This document shows positions 8,134 through 17,274 of a DNA stretch of 64,000 nucleotides, one piece after another. The stretch comes from PMP191F sp047602185. Lineage in GTDB: Bacteria; Bacteroidota; Bacteroidia; Chitinophagales; Chitinophagaceae. How positions within the stretch are numbered: position 1 is the stretch's first letter; every line of letters starts with the position of its first letter. The position numbers and the translations under genes were made by a program. The stretch covers positions 6,448,001 to 6,512,000 of the forward strand of contig JASGHY010000001.1 in NCBI GenBank assembly GCA_047602185.1. The letters run 5' to 3'. The notes beneath the pieces were generated by a model that had not been told where the DNA came from, did not search any database, and worked only from the letters and a program-made list of their open reading frames with translations.

Positions 8134-9213
8134 ATGGGCGTTATATTAGGAGTTATTTTCCACTTCATCGGTGGATTTGCATCAGGCAGTTTTTATATAC
8201 CGTATAAGAAAGTAAAAGGTTGGTCCTGGGAAAGCTTTTGGATCGTTGGAGGCTTGTTTTCCTGGTTAATTGTACCCCCTATTGCAGCCTGGCTCACCAT
8301 TCCCAATTTTGGTGAGATCATCCGTCAAACTGACTTTTCTGTTCTAAAGTGGACCTATATAATGGGCGTTTTGTGGGGTATTGGTGGTCTTACCTATGGT
8401 CTTGGGGTTCGTTACCTCGGGGTATCGTTGGGTAGTTCCGTGATATTAGGTTTGTGTTCCATTTTTGGTGCGCTTATTCCTTCCGTGTATTACGACATTT
8501 TCCCCGCAGCCGGTAAAGACACTATCAGCGACCTGGTGAGCAGTCATTGGGGATTGATGGTATTACTGGGCCTTGCAGTTTGTATAGTGGGCATTGTTAT
8601 CTGTGGTAAAGCAGGTAGCATGAAAGATAAAGACCTTGCCGGCAAACAGGGCGCAGCAGCCAATGCTGAGTTCCTGCTGGGTAAAGGTTTGGTGGTAGCG
8701 ATCATTTCCGGTGTGCTGAGCGCTTGTTTCAGCTTTGGTATCGAAGCAGGCTCTTCTATGGCCACTGTGGCAAATGACCTGTGGAAAGCACAACACCCCG
8801 GTGAAGGTGAGTTCCTGTACCGCAACAACGTAGTGTACGTTGTACTGTTATGGGGTGGTTTAACCACTAACCTTATCTGGTGTATTATCCTGAATGCACG
8901 TAATAAAACCTTTGGTGATTATACCAATAGTAAAACGCCACTGGCCAAAAACTACATTTTCTGTGCATTGGCCGGTACTACCTGGTTCCTGCAATTCTTC
9001 TTCTACGGAATGGGAGAGAGCAGACTGGGCAACGGTGCCAGTTCATGGATCCTGCACATGGCATTTATTATCCTTATCGCCAACTCATGGGGACTTGCCC
9101 TTAAAGAATGGACCGGAGTAAGCCGCAAGACAAAGAACACTATCATACTTGGTATAGTAGCCATCCTTGTGTCTGTATTGATTGTAGGGTATGGTAACTA
9201 TCTGAAACCGTAA
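8134..9213 (+). CDS. rhaT: L-rhamnose-proton symporter
   Basis: A 359-residue inner-membrane protein with about ten transmembrane helices, matching RhaT throughout: GVIFHFIGGFASGSFYIPYK at the N-terminus, then the conserved WGIGGLTYGLGVRYLGVSLG and a late WGLALKEW. It imports L-rhamnose with protons into the cytoplasm. It is the first gene of the rhaT-rhaD-rhaM-rhaI-rhaB-lutA-lutB-lutC series and sits behind the operator cluster shared with gntR. It would take up the rhamnose released in the periplasm by GH106 and other enzymes encoded downstream. Confidence 0.95.
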   Translation: MGVILGVIFHFIGGFASGSFYIPYKKVKGWSWESFWIVGGLFSWLIVPPIAAWLTIPNFGEIIRQTDFSVLKWTYIMGVLWGIGGLTYGLGVRYLGVSLGSSVILGLCSIFGALIPSVYYDIFPAAGKDTISDLVSSHWGLMVLLGLAVCIVGIVICGKAGSMKDKDLAGKQGAAANAEFLLGKGLVVAIISGVLSACFSFGIEAGSSMATVANDLWKAQHPGEGEFLYRNNVVYVVLLWGGLTTNLIWCIILNARNKTFGDYTNSKTPLAKNYIFCALAGTTWFLQFFFYGMGESRLGNGASSWILHMAFIILIANSWGLALKEWTGVSRKTKNTIILGIVAILVSVLIVGYGNYLKP

Positions 9214-9238
9214 TTATTCGATTTAAATAACATTGACA

Positions 9239-11362
9239 ATGTCAGCAATCGCAACAACAAAATTCAAGCACGTAAGTTATCTGTGGGACGAAGCCAAGGC
9301 CGCATCAATGGCCGGAGATGAAGTGGCTTTGTTGATCTATCGTTCAAATTTGCTGGGAGCCGACCTGCGCCTTACCAACTATGGCGGTGGTAATACCTCG
9401 TGCAAGGCCATTGCTAAAGATCCGTTGACGGGCAAGGAAACGGAAGTAATGTGGGTAAAAGGTTCCGGTGGTGATTTGGGTACGCTGAAACGCAGCGGAT
9501 TGGCAGCGTTGTATGTTGATCGTTTGCGCAGTCTTACCAATGTGTACCGTGGTATTGAGTTTGAAGATGAAATGGTAGAGCTGTTTAACCATTGTATTTT
9601 TGATCTTGCTTCTAAAGCTCCTTCCATCGATACTCCTTTACATGGTTTTCTGCCTTTCAAACACATCGATCACCTGCATCCTGATGCAGCCATCGCTATC
9701 GCTGCTGCGAAAGATGGTAAGAAGATCACCAAAGAACTGTTTGGTGGTAAGATCGGCTGGGTAGAATGGCAACGTCCTGGTTTTGACCTGGGATTGAAAC
9801 TGCGCCAGTGCCTGGATGAGAATCCCGGTATCAAAGGCATCATGTTAGGCTCTCACGGTTTATTTACCTGGGGCGATACTGCTTTTGAAAGCTATATCAA
9901 TACCCTGGAAGTAATTGAGCGCTGTGCTGAATTCATTGAGCAGGAACAGGCAAAACAAAAAGCCATCTTCGGTGGTGAGAAAATAAAATCACTGGAAAAA
10001 GAAGCACGTCTGAAACAAGCCGCTTTACTGGCTCCTGTGCTGCGTGGATTCTGCTCCAGCCAGACAAAAATGATCGGTCACTTTACTGATGACGATCGTG
10101 TACTGCAATTCACCAATTCAAAAGATCTTGACAGGCTGGCCCCAATGGGAACAAGCTGTCCTGACCACTTCCTGCGTACAAAGATCAGCCCGCTGGTACT
10201 GACGCTGGAACCCGGTGAAGACCTGACAGACGTAAAAGCAATAAAAGAAAAACTGCAACCGCTGTTTGAAGCATACCGCGCGATGTATACAGAGTATTAC
10301 AATACCTGCAAACATCCTAACAGCCCTGCTATCCGTGATGCAAACCCTGTGGTGATCCTGTATCCCGGTGTAGGTATGTTCACTTTCTCAAAAGACAAGC
10401 AAACTGCACGCGTAGCGGCTGAGTTCTACATCAACGCTATTAATGTAATGCGCGGCGCAGAAGCTATCTCATCTTATACTTCATTACCACGCCAGGAAGC
10501 TTTTAACATTGAATACTGGTTGCTGGAAGAAGCTAAGCTGCAGCGTATGCCTAAACCAAAAGCATTATCCGGCCGCATTGCGCTGGTAACCGGTAGTGCT
10601 GGTGGTATTGGTAAAGCTATCGCTAAAAAATTCGCTGACGAAGGCGCTTGTGTTATCATCAATGATAACGATGCTGATCGTTTGGCAAAAGCACAGGAAG
10701 AGTTCCAGAAACAATACGGTAAAGACGTTTTTGCCGGTGCTACACTGGATGTGACGAAAGAATCTGACATCAAGAACGCTTTTACTACCGCTGCATTGGC
10801 TTTCGGTGGCGTTGATGTTGTTGTAAACTGTGCCGGTTTATCTATTTCTAAACCCATTGAAGAGCATACTGAAAAAGACTGGGATCTGCTGTACAACGTA
10901 CTGGTAAAAGGTCAGTTCTTTGTAACACAGGAAGCAGTAGAGATTATGCGCAAACAGGCTATTGGTGGCGATGTACTGAACATCGTGAGCAAGAACGCCT
11001 TAATGTCTGGTCCTAACAACGCCGGATATGGTTCTGCAAAAGCTGCACAGCTTCACCTGAGCCGTTTGAATGCTGCTGAGTTGGGTAAAGACAAGATCCG
11101 TGTAAACGTAGTAAACCCTGATGCTGTTATTTCTGACAGTAAGATCTGGGAAGGTGCATGGGCTGCTGGTCGCGCCAAAGCTTATGGTGTGAAAGTAGAA
11201 GAGTTGCCAGCTTACTACGCAAAACGTACCTTGCTCGACGAGATCATTTTACCTGAAGATATTGCTGCAGCCTGCTTTGCATTTGTGGGCGGATTGTTGA
11301 ACAAATCAACCGGTAACGTGTTGAATGTGGATGGCGGTGTTGCTACTGCATTCGTACGATAA
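9239..11362 (+). CDS. rhaD: Bifunctional rhamnulose-1-phosphate aldolase / lactaldehyde dehydrogenase
   Basis: A 707-residue fusion. Residues ~1-430 form a class II aldolase domain (NYGGGNTSCK, LGSHGLFTWGD), which cleaves L-rhamnulose 1-phosphate to dihydroxyacetone phosphate and L-lactaldehyde. Residues ~440-705 form an SDR (ALVTGSAGGIGKA, NCAGLS, YGSAK), which acts on lactaldehyde, most likely oxidising it to L-lactate. The fusion is a known type in Bacteroidota, Bacillus and Rhizobium. The in-frame TTG at 9233 is ignored in favour of ATG 9239, 25 bases after rhaT. LutABC downstream fits lactate as the product. Confidence 0.93.
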   Translation: MSAIATTKFKHVSYLWDEAKAASMAGDEVALLIYRSNLLGADLRLTNYGGGNTSCKAIAKDPLTGKETEVMWVKGSGGDLGTLKRSGLAALYVDRLRSLTNVYRGIEFEDEMVELFNHCIFDLASKAPSIDTPLHGFLPFKHIDHLHPDAAIAIAAAKDGKKITKELFGGKIGWVEWQRPGFDLGLKLRQCLDENPGIKGIMLGSHGLFTWGDTAFESYINTLEVIERCAEFIEQEQAKQKAIFGGEKIKSLEKEARLKQAALLAPVLRGFCSSQTKMIGHFTDDDRVLQFTNSKDLDRLAPMGTSCPDHFLRTKISPLVLTLEPGEDLTDVKAIKEKLQPLFEAYRAMYTEYYNTCKHPNSPAIRDANPVVILYPGVGMFTFSKDKQTARVAAEFYINAINVMRGAEAISSYTSLPRQEAFNIEYWLLEEAKLQRMPKPKALSGRIALVTGSAGGIGKAIAKKFADEGACVIINDNDADRLAKAQEEFQKQYGKDVFAGATLDVTKESDIKNAFTTAALAFGGVDVVVNCAGLSISKPIEEHTEKDWDLLYNVLVKGQFFVTQEAVEIMRKQAIGGDVLNIVSKNALMSGPNNAGYGSAKAAQLHLSRLNAAELGKDKIRVNVVNPDAVISDSKIWEGAWAAGRAKAYGVKVEELPAYYAKRTLLDEIILPEDIAAACFAFVGGLLNKSTGNVLNVDGGVATAFVR

Positions 11363-11370
11363 ATAAATCT

Positions 11371-11426
11371 GAAGTCTGAAGTCGGCTGTCTGAATTCATA
11401 CTTCGGACTTCGTTACTTCAGACTTC
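11371..11426 (+). repeat. Self-complementary repeat hairpin in the rhaD-rhaM gap
   Basis: GAAGTCTGAAGT (11371-11382) is exactly complementary to ACTTCAGACTTC (11415-11426). Both arms are heptad words (TCTGAAG repeated; ACTTCGG, ACTTCGT), so this gap is a small repeat island with both orientations present. A weak T-rich tail follows. It may tune or stabilise the operon transcript between the aldolase and the rest. Confidence 0.6.
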
Positions 11427-11443
11427 GTATTTAAAACAATACT

Positions 11444-11758
11444 ATGGCGAGGCTTGCTTTTAAAATGCAGTTGTTCAAAGGCTATGAAGAAGAGTACAAG
11501 AAAAGACACGATGCATTGTGGCCCGAACTGCAACAGTTATTGAAAGAAACAGGCGTAAAAGATTACTCCATTTTTCTCGATGAAACTACGAACAGCCTGT
11601 TTGGGGTGTTGACGATAGATGACCCGAAGGCAATGGATAACTTACCAGCTCATCCTGTAATGAAGAAATGGTGGGCTTACATGAAAGACATCATGGAAAG
11701 CAATCCTGATAACTCTCCTGTAAGTGTACCTTTAAAAGATGTTTTTTACTTACCCTAA
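11444..11758 (+). CDS. rhaM: L-rhamnose mutarotase
   Basis: A 104-residue dimeric alpha-beta-barrel-type protein, the same length as E. coli RhaM. Characteristic segments are YEEEYKKRHDALWPEL (with the catalytic His) and the Trp pair in KKWWAYMKDIM. It interconverts the alpha and beta anomers of L-rhamnose so that the isomerase is supplied. rhaI begins 12 bases after its stop, showing co-transcription. Confidence 0.93.
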   Translation: MARLAFKMQLFKGYEEEYKKRHDALWPELQQLLKETGVKDYSIFLDETTNSLFGVLTIDDPKAMDNLPAHPVMKKWWAYMKDIMESNPDNSPVSVPLKDVFYLP

Positions 11759-11770
11759 AAACGGTTGATT

Positions 11771-13045
11771 ATGCTGATTGAAAAGTATAAGATAGATGAT
11801 CATAACAATAGCCTGCTGGCCGATCATACCCGTAAATTTGAATTTTTAGCTTCCGGTATCAACAACGTAAATGACATTGTTGAAAAACTGAAAGAGTTCC
11901 AGATAGCAGTACCCAGTTGGGCACTTGGTACAGGCGGCACACGTTTTGGCCGTTTCAGTGGTGGTGGCGAACCCCGCAGCCTCGAAGAAAAGATTGAAGA
12001 CGTAGGTTTATTACATGCACTCAATAAATCAGGTGGTGCTATCTCCCTGCACATTCCCTGGGATATTCCAAAAGATTATAAAGCTATCAGGGCACTGGCC
12101 GCACAACACGGTCTGCGTTTTGATGCCATGAACTCCAATACTTTCCAGGATCAGGCAGGTCAGAAACTGAGCTATAAATTCGGTTCATTACAACATACTG
12201 ATAAAGCTGTACGCAAACAGGCTATCCAGCACAACATCGATGTAATCAAGCACGGTGTGGAACTGGGTTCTGATTCGCTGACCGTATGGCTGTCTGATGG
12301 TTCCAGCTTCCCCGGACAACTGAATTTCCGTAAAGCATTCCAGCGCACACTGGAAGGACTGGAAGAAATTTATGCAGCACTGCCCGATAACTGGAAAATA
12401 TTTGTAGAGTACAAAGCATTTGAACCTAACTTCTACTCTATGACAGTAGGAGACTGGGGACAATCTTTGCTGTATGCAAATAAATTAGGTCCTAAAGCTT
12501 ATACACTGGTTGACCTGGGACACCATTTGCCCAATGCCAACATCGAACAGATCGTAGCATTGTTGCTGAGCGAAGGCAAACTGGGTGGTTTCCATTTCAA
12601 CGATTCTAAATATGGTGATGATGATCTTACGGTAGGCAGCATCAACCCTTACCAGTTGTTCCTGATCTTTAAGGAGCTGGTAGAAGGTATGGACGCACGT
12701 AAGATGAAACATGCTACTGATCTTGGCTGGATGATCGATGCTTCACATAACGTGAAAGATCCCCTGGAAGATCTGTTGCAGTCTATCGAAGCGATCAAGG
12801 TTGCTTATGCTCAGTCATTGCTGGTAGATGCTGATGCCCTGAACAAGGCTCAGGAAGCAAATGATGTGGCAAAAGCCCAGGATATTCTGCAGGAAGCCTA
12901 CCGTACAGATGTACGCCCGCTGGTAGCAGAAGCACGTTTACAGGCTGGTGGTGCATTGCAACCCGCAGCGCTGTACCGTTCTCTGAAAGTAAGAGAGAAC
13001 CTGATCAAAGAAAGAGGCGAAAAAACAGTAGCGACAGGATTGTAG
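11771..13045 (+). CDS. rhaI: L-rhamnose isomerase, Pseudomonas stutzeri type
   Basis: A 424-residue TIM-barrel sugar isomerase converting L-rhamnose to L-rhamnulose. It resembles the broad-specificity L-rhamnose isomerase of P. stutzeri rather than E. coli RhaA: SWALGTGGTRFGRF near the N-terminus and metal ligands in FVEYKAFEP (Glu), LVDLGHHLP (Asp, His) and GGFHFNDSKYGDDD (His, Asp). A TTG at 11765 would add two residues; ATG 11771 is preferred. It lies between rhaM and rhaB. Confidence 0.92.
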   Translation: MLIEKYKIDDHNNSLLADHTRKFEFLASGINNVNDIVEKLKEFQIAVPSWALGTGGTRFGRFSGGGEPRSLEEKIEDVGLLHALNKSGGAISLHIPWDIPKDYKAIRALAAQHGLRFDAMNSNTFQDQAGQKLSYKFGSLQHTDKAVRKQAIQHNIDVIKHGVELGSDSLTVWLSDGSSFPGQLNFRKAFQRTLEGLEEIYAALPDNWKIFVEYKAFEPNFYSMTVGDWGQSLLYANKLGPKAYTLVDLGHHLPNANIEQIVALLLSEGKLGGFHFNDSKYGDDDLTVGSINPYQLFLIFKELVEGMDARKMKHATDLGWMIDASHNVKDPLEDLLQSIEAIKVAYAQSLLVDADALNKAQEANDVAKAQDILQEAYRTDVRPLVAEARLQAGGALQPAALYRSLKVRENLIKERGEKTVATGL

Positions 13046-13243
13046 TGAATGGTGAGTTGTGAATAGTGAAAGAATCGTTGCAGATTTTGAGATGTTAGGA
13101 TTTTGTGATCTATGTCTGCTGCCGGTATCACTTATAAACGAACTATCAATTCCGTCCGGATCAATTTTGTCCCCGGACGGAATTAACTTACAACCTATAA
13201 CTTTAGAACTTATAACCCTGGTTTTTACTGACAATTGCGACTA
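13046..13243. repeat. Repeat island 5 with a perfect 12-bp hairpin, rhaI-rhaB gap
   Basis: The gap starts with GTGAGTTGTGAATAG-type words and ends with AACCTAT/AACTTTA heptads. In between, AATTCCGTCCGG (13148-13159) and CCGGACGGAATT (13173-13184) form a perfect 12-bp stem with a 13-base loop. No T-run follows, so it is not a classical terminator; mRNA processing or stability control between rhaI and rhaB is possible. Confidence 0.65.
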
Positions 13244-14629
13244 ATGCCAATTACTCCCGTCATAGCGATATTTGATATTGGAAAAACCAATAAGAAGCTG
13301 TTCCTGTTTGATGAGCAGTACCAGATGGTATTGGAGAAAACAGGTCAGTTTGAGGAAACGACTGATGAGGATGGCGAAGCCTGCGAAAACCTGTCAGCAT
13401 TGACCGAATGGGTACAGGGCTCGCTGGATGAAATAACAGCACGCAAAGACATTTTACTGAAGGCTGTTAATTTCTCTACTTACGGCGCCAGCTTTGTACA
13501 CGTAAACCGTGAAGGCAAACCGGTTACACCACTGTACAATTATCTTAAAAAGTACCCTGATGAACTGCAACAGGGTTTTTATAAAAAGTATGGTGGAGAG
13601 ATCACTTTCTCCATGCATACCGCTTCACCCGTATTAGGTAGTCTTAATTCAGGATTACAGCTATACAGGTTCAAAGAGGAACGTCCGGCCTTGTATGACA
13701 GCGTGCATTATTCATTGCACCTGCCGCAATACATGAGCTTTCTGCTTACGGGCAGGCCTTATTCTGATATTACCAGCATTGGCTGTCATACAGCCATGTG
13801 GAACTTTCCGCAAAACCGCTATCATGAGTGGTTGTACCGTGAAGGCATCAGTGATAAACTGGCTCCCATCTTCCCTTCCGACCAGGTAATGAATACCCAG
13901 TGGAAAGGACAACAACTTTTATCAGGTGTAGGATTGCACGACAGCTCCGCTGCACTGATCCCTTACCTGTCTACTTTCAAGGACCCGTTTGTACTGATCT
14001 CAACCGGTACCTGGTGCATTAGCCTCAATCCATTTAACCAGACAAGATTAACTGTAGAAGAACTGCAGCAGGACTGTTTGTGCTATATGGAATACCGCGG
14101 CAGACCTGTAAAAGCATCGCGCCTGTTTGCAGGTTATGAGCACGAACAACAAACTAAAAAATTAGCTGCCCATTTCCAGGTGGCAGCCGATTACTATAAA
14201 ACTGTACAACCAGACGCTGAACTGATCGCCAGATTATCAGTACTGCTTCACCAGCCTGCACAACAGGCTGTAATGATGCAGGGCTCTGTATTTGGCCAGC
14301 GCGATCTGGCGGGCTTTACTACTTACGAAGAAGCATATCACCAGTTGGTATTCGACTTAATTACCCAACAAGTAAGCTCAACTAACCTTGTGCTGAACAA
14401 TTGCCATGTGAAAAGTATTTTTGTAGACGGTGGCTTTGGCAGAAATGCCATTTATATGCAGTTGCTCGCAGCAGCCTATCCACAGATGCAGGTATATGCC
14501 GCGTCGGTGGCTCAGGCAACGGCAATGGGAGCTGCATTGGCCATACATCCTTATTGGAATAAAAATAACTGGCCTGCAGAGTTGATTGTGTTGAAGCAAT
14601 ACGCTGCTTCCCAGCCTATAGCGTTATGA
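13244..14629 (+). CDS. rhaB: FGGY-family carbohydrate kinase, rhamnulokinase
   Basis: A 461-residue FGGY kinase. The phosphate-1 motif is IAIFDIGKTNKK near the N-terminus, a middle segment is VLISTGTWCISLNPF, and the C-terminal lobe has SIFVDGGFGRNA and ATAMGAALA. Context assigns it to ATP-dependent phosphorylation of L-rhamnulose to the 1-phosphate; sequence alone would also allow a fuculokinase. ATG 13244 is preferred over the in-frame TTG at 13235. Its TGA overlaps the lutA ATG (ATGA), so the two are translationally coupled. Confidence 0.85.
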   Translation: MPITPVIAIFDIGKTNKKLFLFDEQYQMVLEKTGQFEETTDEDGEACENLSALTEWVQGSLDEITARKDILLKAVNFSTYGASFVHVNREGKPVTPLYNYLKKYPDELQQGFYKKYGGEITFSMHTASPVLGSLNSGLQLYRFKEERPALYDSVHYSLHLPQYMSFLLTGRPYSDITSIGCHTAMWNFPQNRYHEWLYREGISDKLAPIFPSDQVMNTQWKGQQLLSGVGLHDSSAALIPYLSTFKDPFVLISTGTWCISLNPFNQTRLTVEELQQDCLCYMEYRGRPVKASRLFAGYEHEQQTKKLAAHFQVAADYYKTVQPDAELIARLSVLLHQPAQQAVMMQGSVFGQRDLAGFTTYEEAYHQLVFDLITQQVSSTNLVLNNCHVKSIFVDGGFGRNAIYMQLLAAAYPQMQVYAASVAQATAMGAALAIHPYWNKNNWPAELIVLKQYAASQPIAL

Positions 14630-15363
14630 TTGTTGGACTTTTTATACCTTGTTATGTTGACCAGTTTTATCCCCAGGTAGCCATTGCTACCCTACAACTT
14701 CTGGAAAAACTGGGATGTACCGTAGAGTACCCTTTGCAACAAACCTGTTGTGGTCAGCCTATGGCCAACTCAGGCTACGAGCATCTTACTGCCTCCTGCA
14801 ATTCTCTTTTTACCGATAATTTCAGCAAATTCGATTACATCGTTTGTCCGTCGGGTAGTTGTGCATTGCACATTAAGGATCACCTGCACGATGATAAACG
14901 TGAAAGTGATGCTGCTGCTATCCGGAAGAAGGTATATGAACTCACCGAGTTCCTGACCGACGTGCTGAAAGTAACTTCACTGAAGGCAAAGTTCCCTTAT
15001 AAAGTAGGTATGCACCAGAGTTGTCATGGTCAGCGTGGGTTACACCTTTCGCAGATGACGGAGCTGGTGGCTAAGCCATTCTCTAAACCCGAGCAGTTAT
15101 TGCAACTGGTAGAAGGGTTGGAACTGGTAACACTCGATCGTAAAGATGAGTGTTGCGGATTTGGTGGTACTTTCTGTGTGGCAGAGGAAGCTGTATCTGT
15201 GAAGATGGGGAAAGATAGAGTAGCCGATCATGTGAAGCACGGCGTACAATATATTACCGGTGGTGATATGAGTTGCCTGATGCACATGGAAGGCATTTTG
15301 AAAAGACAAAAGAGCAACGTACAGGTGAAGCATATTGCGGAGATTCTCAATAGTGCAATTTGA
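14626..15363 (+). CDS. lutA: Lactate utilisation protein A, Fe-S oxidoreductase subunit
   Basis: A 245-residue protein with two cysteine-rich CCG domains (TCCGQPMANSGY at ~45-57 and DECCGFGGTFCV at ~165-176). LutA, LutB and LutC oxidise L-lactate to pyruvate. It overlaps rhaB by four bases, tying lactate oxidation directly to rhamnose catabolism, where lactaldehyde oxidation by RhaD produces lactate. It is cytoplasmic or loosely membrane-associated. Confidence 0.92.
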   Translation: MIVGLFIPCYVDQFYPQVAIATLQLLEKLGCTVEYPLQQTCCGQPMANSGYEHLTASCNSLFTDNFSKFDYIVCPSGSCALHIKDHLHDDKRESDAAAIRKKVYELTEFLTDVLKVTSLKAKFPYKVGMHQSCHGQRGLHLSQMTELVAKPFSKPEQLLQLVEGLELVTLDRKDECCGFGGTFCVAEEAVSVKMGKDRVADHVKHGVQYITGGDMSCLMHMEGILKRQKSNVQVKHIAEILNSAI

Positions 15364-15589
15364 TATGCAAGTGTGCTGAACGCCGAACGCTTAATGCGGA
15401 ACGCGAATACAAGCCCGGAAGAAATATCGAATGCCGAATGTTGAATATCGAATTTCGAAGGAAAATGCAAAGAAGCTGAAGTATGATGCCTGAAAGATTC
15501 AACTGCAAATTGCTAACTGCCAACTTGTATTTGCTCGTGGCTCGTAGCTCAAAGCTCACAGCTTGTTCTCACGTCTCAAAACCTGAAAC
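15364..15589. repeat. Repeat island 6, lutA-lutB gap
   Basis: A word chain inside the operon: ACGCCGA/ACGCTTA heptads, a CCGGAAG joint, then the CGAATGC/CGAATGT word at 15421-15464, a GCAAATTGC/CCAACTGCC word, and GGCTCGT/AGCTCAA heptads (about 15536-15565). The 44 bases at 15421-15464 are exactly the reverse complement of 48681-48724. Confidence 0.85.
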
Positions 15590-16966
15590 ATGAAATCAGA
15601 AACAATACATCATCCAGAATTAGCGGAACGGTTTAATGCCGATGAAGACCGCGTGAACTGGCATGATGAAACTTTGTGGTGGATAAGACAGAAACGTGAT
15701 AAGGCCGCATGGACCTTACCCGAATGGGAAACCCTGCGTGAGAAGGCGTCGCTTATCAAACACAATGTACTGAGCAACCTACACGATTACCTGGTAGAGT
15801 TTGAAGCTGCTGCACAGAAGAATGGGGTAACTGTACACTGGGCTGCTGATGCAGCTGAACACAATGCAATTGTACATAAACTGTTGTCGGAAAATGGTGT
15901 CACGAAGATCGTGAAGAGCAAGTCGATGCTGACGGAAGAATGTCACCTGAATGAATACCTGGGGCATAATGGCATTGAAGTGATCGATACCGATCTTGGT
16001 GAGCGCATTGTGCAACTGGCTAAAGAACCGCCCAGTCACATCGTACTGCCTTGTATCCATAAGAAAAAAGAGGAGATAGGGGAGCTGTTCCATGAGTTCC
16101 TGGGAACGCCGGCAGGCAATGCCGATCCGCAGTTCCTCACAAATGCAGCCCGACTGCACCTGCGCGAGAAGTTCCTTACACGTAAGATAGCGATCACCGG
16201 GGTGAACTTTGCAGTCGCTGAAACCGGTGAAATGGTAGTATGTACCAATGAAGGAAATGCCGATATGGGCGCTCACCTTGCTGATGTACATATTGCCTGT
16301 ATGGGCATTGAAAAGATCATTCCCAAACGCAAACACCTTAGTGTGTTCCTGCGCCTGCTCACACGCAGCGCTACAGGACAACCGATCACTACATACTCAA
16401 GTCATTTTGCAAAACCACGTCCGGGACAACAGATGCACATCGTGCTGGTAGATAATGGTCGTACAAAGCAACTGGCGCGTGAAGACTTCAGGAATTCGCT
16501 GAAGTGTATCCGCTGTGGTGCCTGTATGAACACCTGCCCTGTGTACCGCAGAAGTGGCGGACATAGTTATCACAATGCCATTGCAGGTCCTATTGGCGCC
16601 ATATTGGCCCCTAACCTGGATATGAAGCAATATGCTGATCTGCCTTTTGCTTCAACCTTATGTGGCTCGTGCAGTAATGTATGCCCTGTAAAAATTGATA
16701 TACATAACCAGCTTTACCAATGGCGACAGGTTTTAACGCAGGATGGCTATTCACCTGCTTCTAAAACAGTAGCTATGAAGGCAATGACAACCACCTTGTC
16801 GAAACCAGGGTTCTATCGCTTTGCCGGTAAAATGGGCAGATGGGTAATGCGTACCATGCCCTGGCTGGTGAACAATAAACTAAACCCCTGGTATAAGCAA
16901 CGCGATATGCCAGCGCCACCTAAAGAATCGTTTGGAGAGTGGTATAGGAAGAACAGGAAAAGCTAA
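15590..16966 (+). CDS. lutB: Lactate utilisation protein B, Fe-S/LUD-domain subunit
   Basis: A 458-residue protein. Residues ~60-300 form a LUD domain (KSKSMLTEECHLNEYL, NFAVAETGEMVVCTNEGN), followed by a ferredoxin-like part with two 4Fe-4S motifs, CIRCGACMNTCPVYRR and CGSCSNVCPVKIDIH. A C-terminal segment of unknown structure follows. It works with LutA and LutC to oxidise L-lactate to pyruvate. ATG 15590 follows repeat island 6. Confidence 0.93.
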   Translation: MKSETIHHPELAERFNADEDRVNWHDETLWWIRQKRDKAAWTLPEWETLREKASLIKHNVLSNLHDYLVEFEAAAQKNGVTVHWAADAAEHNAIVHKLLSENGVTKIVKSKSMLTEECHLNEYLGHNGIEVIDTDLGERIVQLAKEPPSHIVLPCIHKKKEEIGELFHEFLGTPAGNADPQFLTNAARLHLREKFLTRKIAITGVNFAVAETGEMVVCTNEGNADMGAHLADVHIACMGIEKIIPKRKHLSVFLRLLTRSATGQPITTYSSHFAKPRPGQQMHIVLVDNGRTKQLAREDFRNSLKCIRCGACMNTCPVYRRSGGHSYHNAIAGPIGAILAPNLDMKQYADLPFASTLCGSCSNVCPVKIDIHNQLYQWRQVLTQDGYSPASKTVAMKAMTTTLSKPGFYRFAGKMGRWVMRTMPWLVNNKLNPWYKQRDMPAPPKESFGEWYRKNRKS

Positions 16967-17274
16967 TTTGAGAATGAGGAAATACAAGGTTGTAGGTTGT
17001 AAGTTATAGGTTATAAGTATTGCTGAAGGCAGCACGCTTAACGCGGAACGCCTAACGCGAATACAAGCGGCAGGTTAAATTTGAAGATTTGAAAATGAGG
17101 AATACATGCCGATGGTTGAATGGCTGCATTGCTTGATGATTTTTATCCGCAGCTCAAACGTAAATCGAAAGCTCAGTGACCACTTTAAACTTTACACTTT
17201 ATACCTGAATCCTGTAACTCACATCTTCAGAACACGGAACTTTAAACACGAAACCCGGAATAGTTTTCAACGTC
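16967..17274. repeat. Repeat island 7, lutB-lutC gap
   Basis: After the lutB stop come GGTTGTA/AGTTATA heptads (about 16988-17022), CGCTTAA/CGCGGAA/CGCCTAA (about 17035-17060) and ATTTGAAG octads (about 17075-17100). Then there is a stretch of ~60 bases without obvious words, TTACACT/TTATACC (about 17185-17215), and AACACGG/AACTTTA/AACCCGG just before lutC (17230-17262). Confidence 0.8.

Noticed and set aside
9233..9238. TTG start giving a longer RhaD
   Set aside because: Adds only two residues; the ATG at 9239 is the normal start. The same reasoning applies to TTG frames before rhaI, rhaB, PL22 and GH43.
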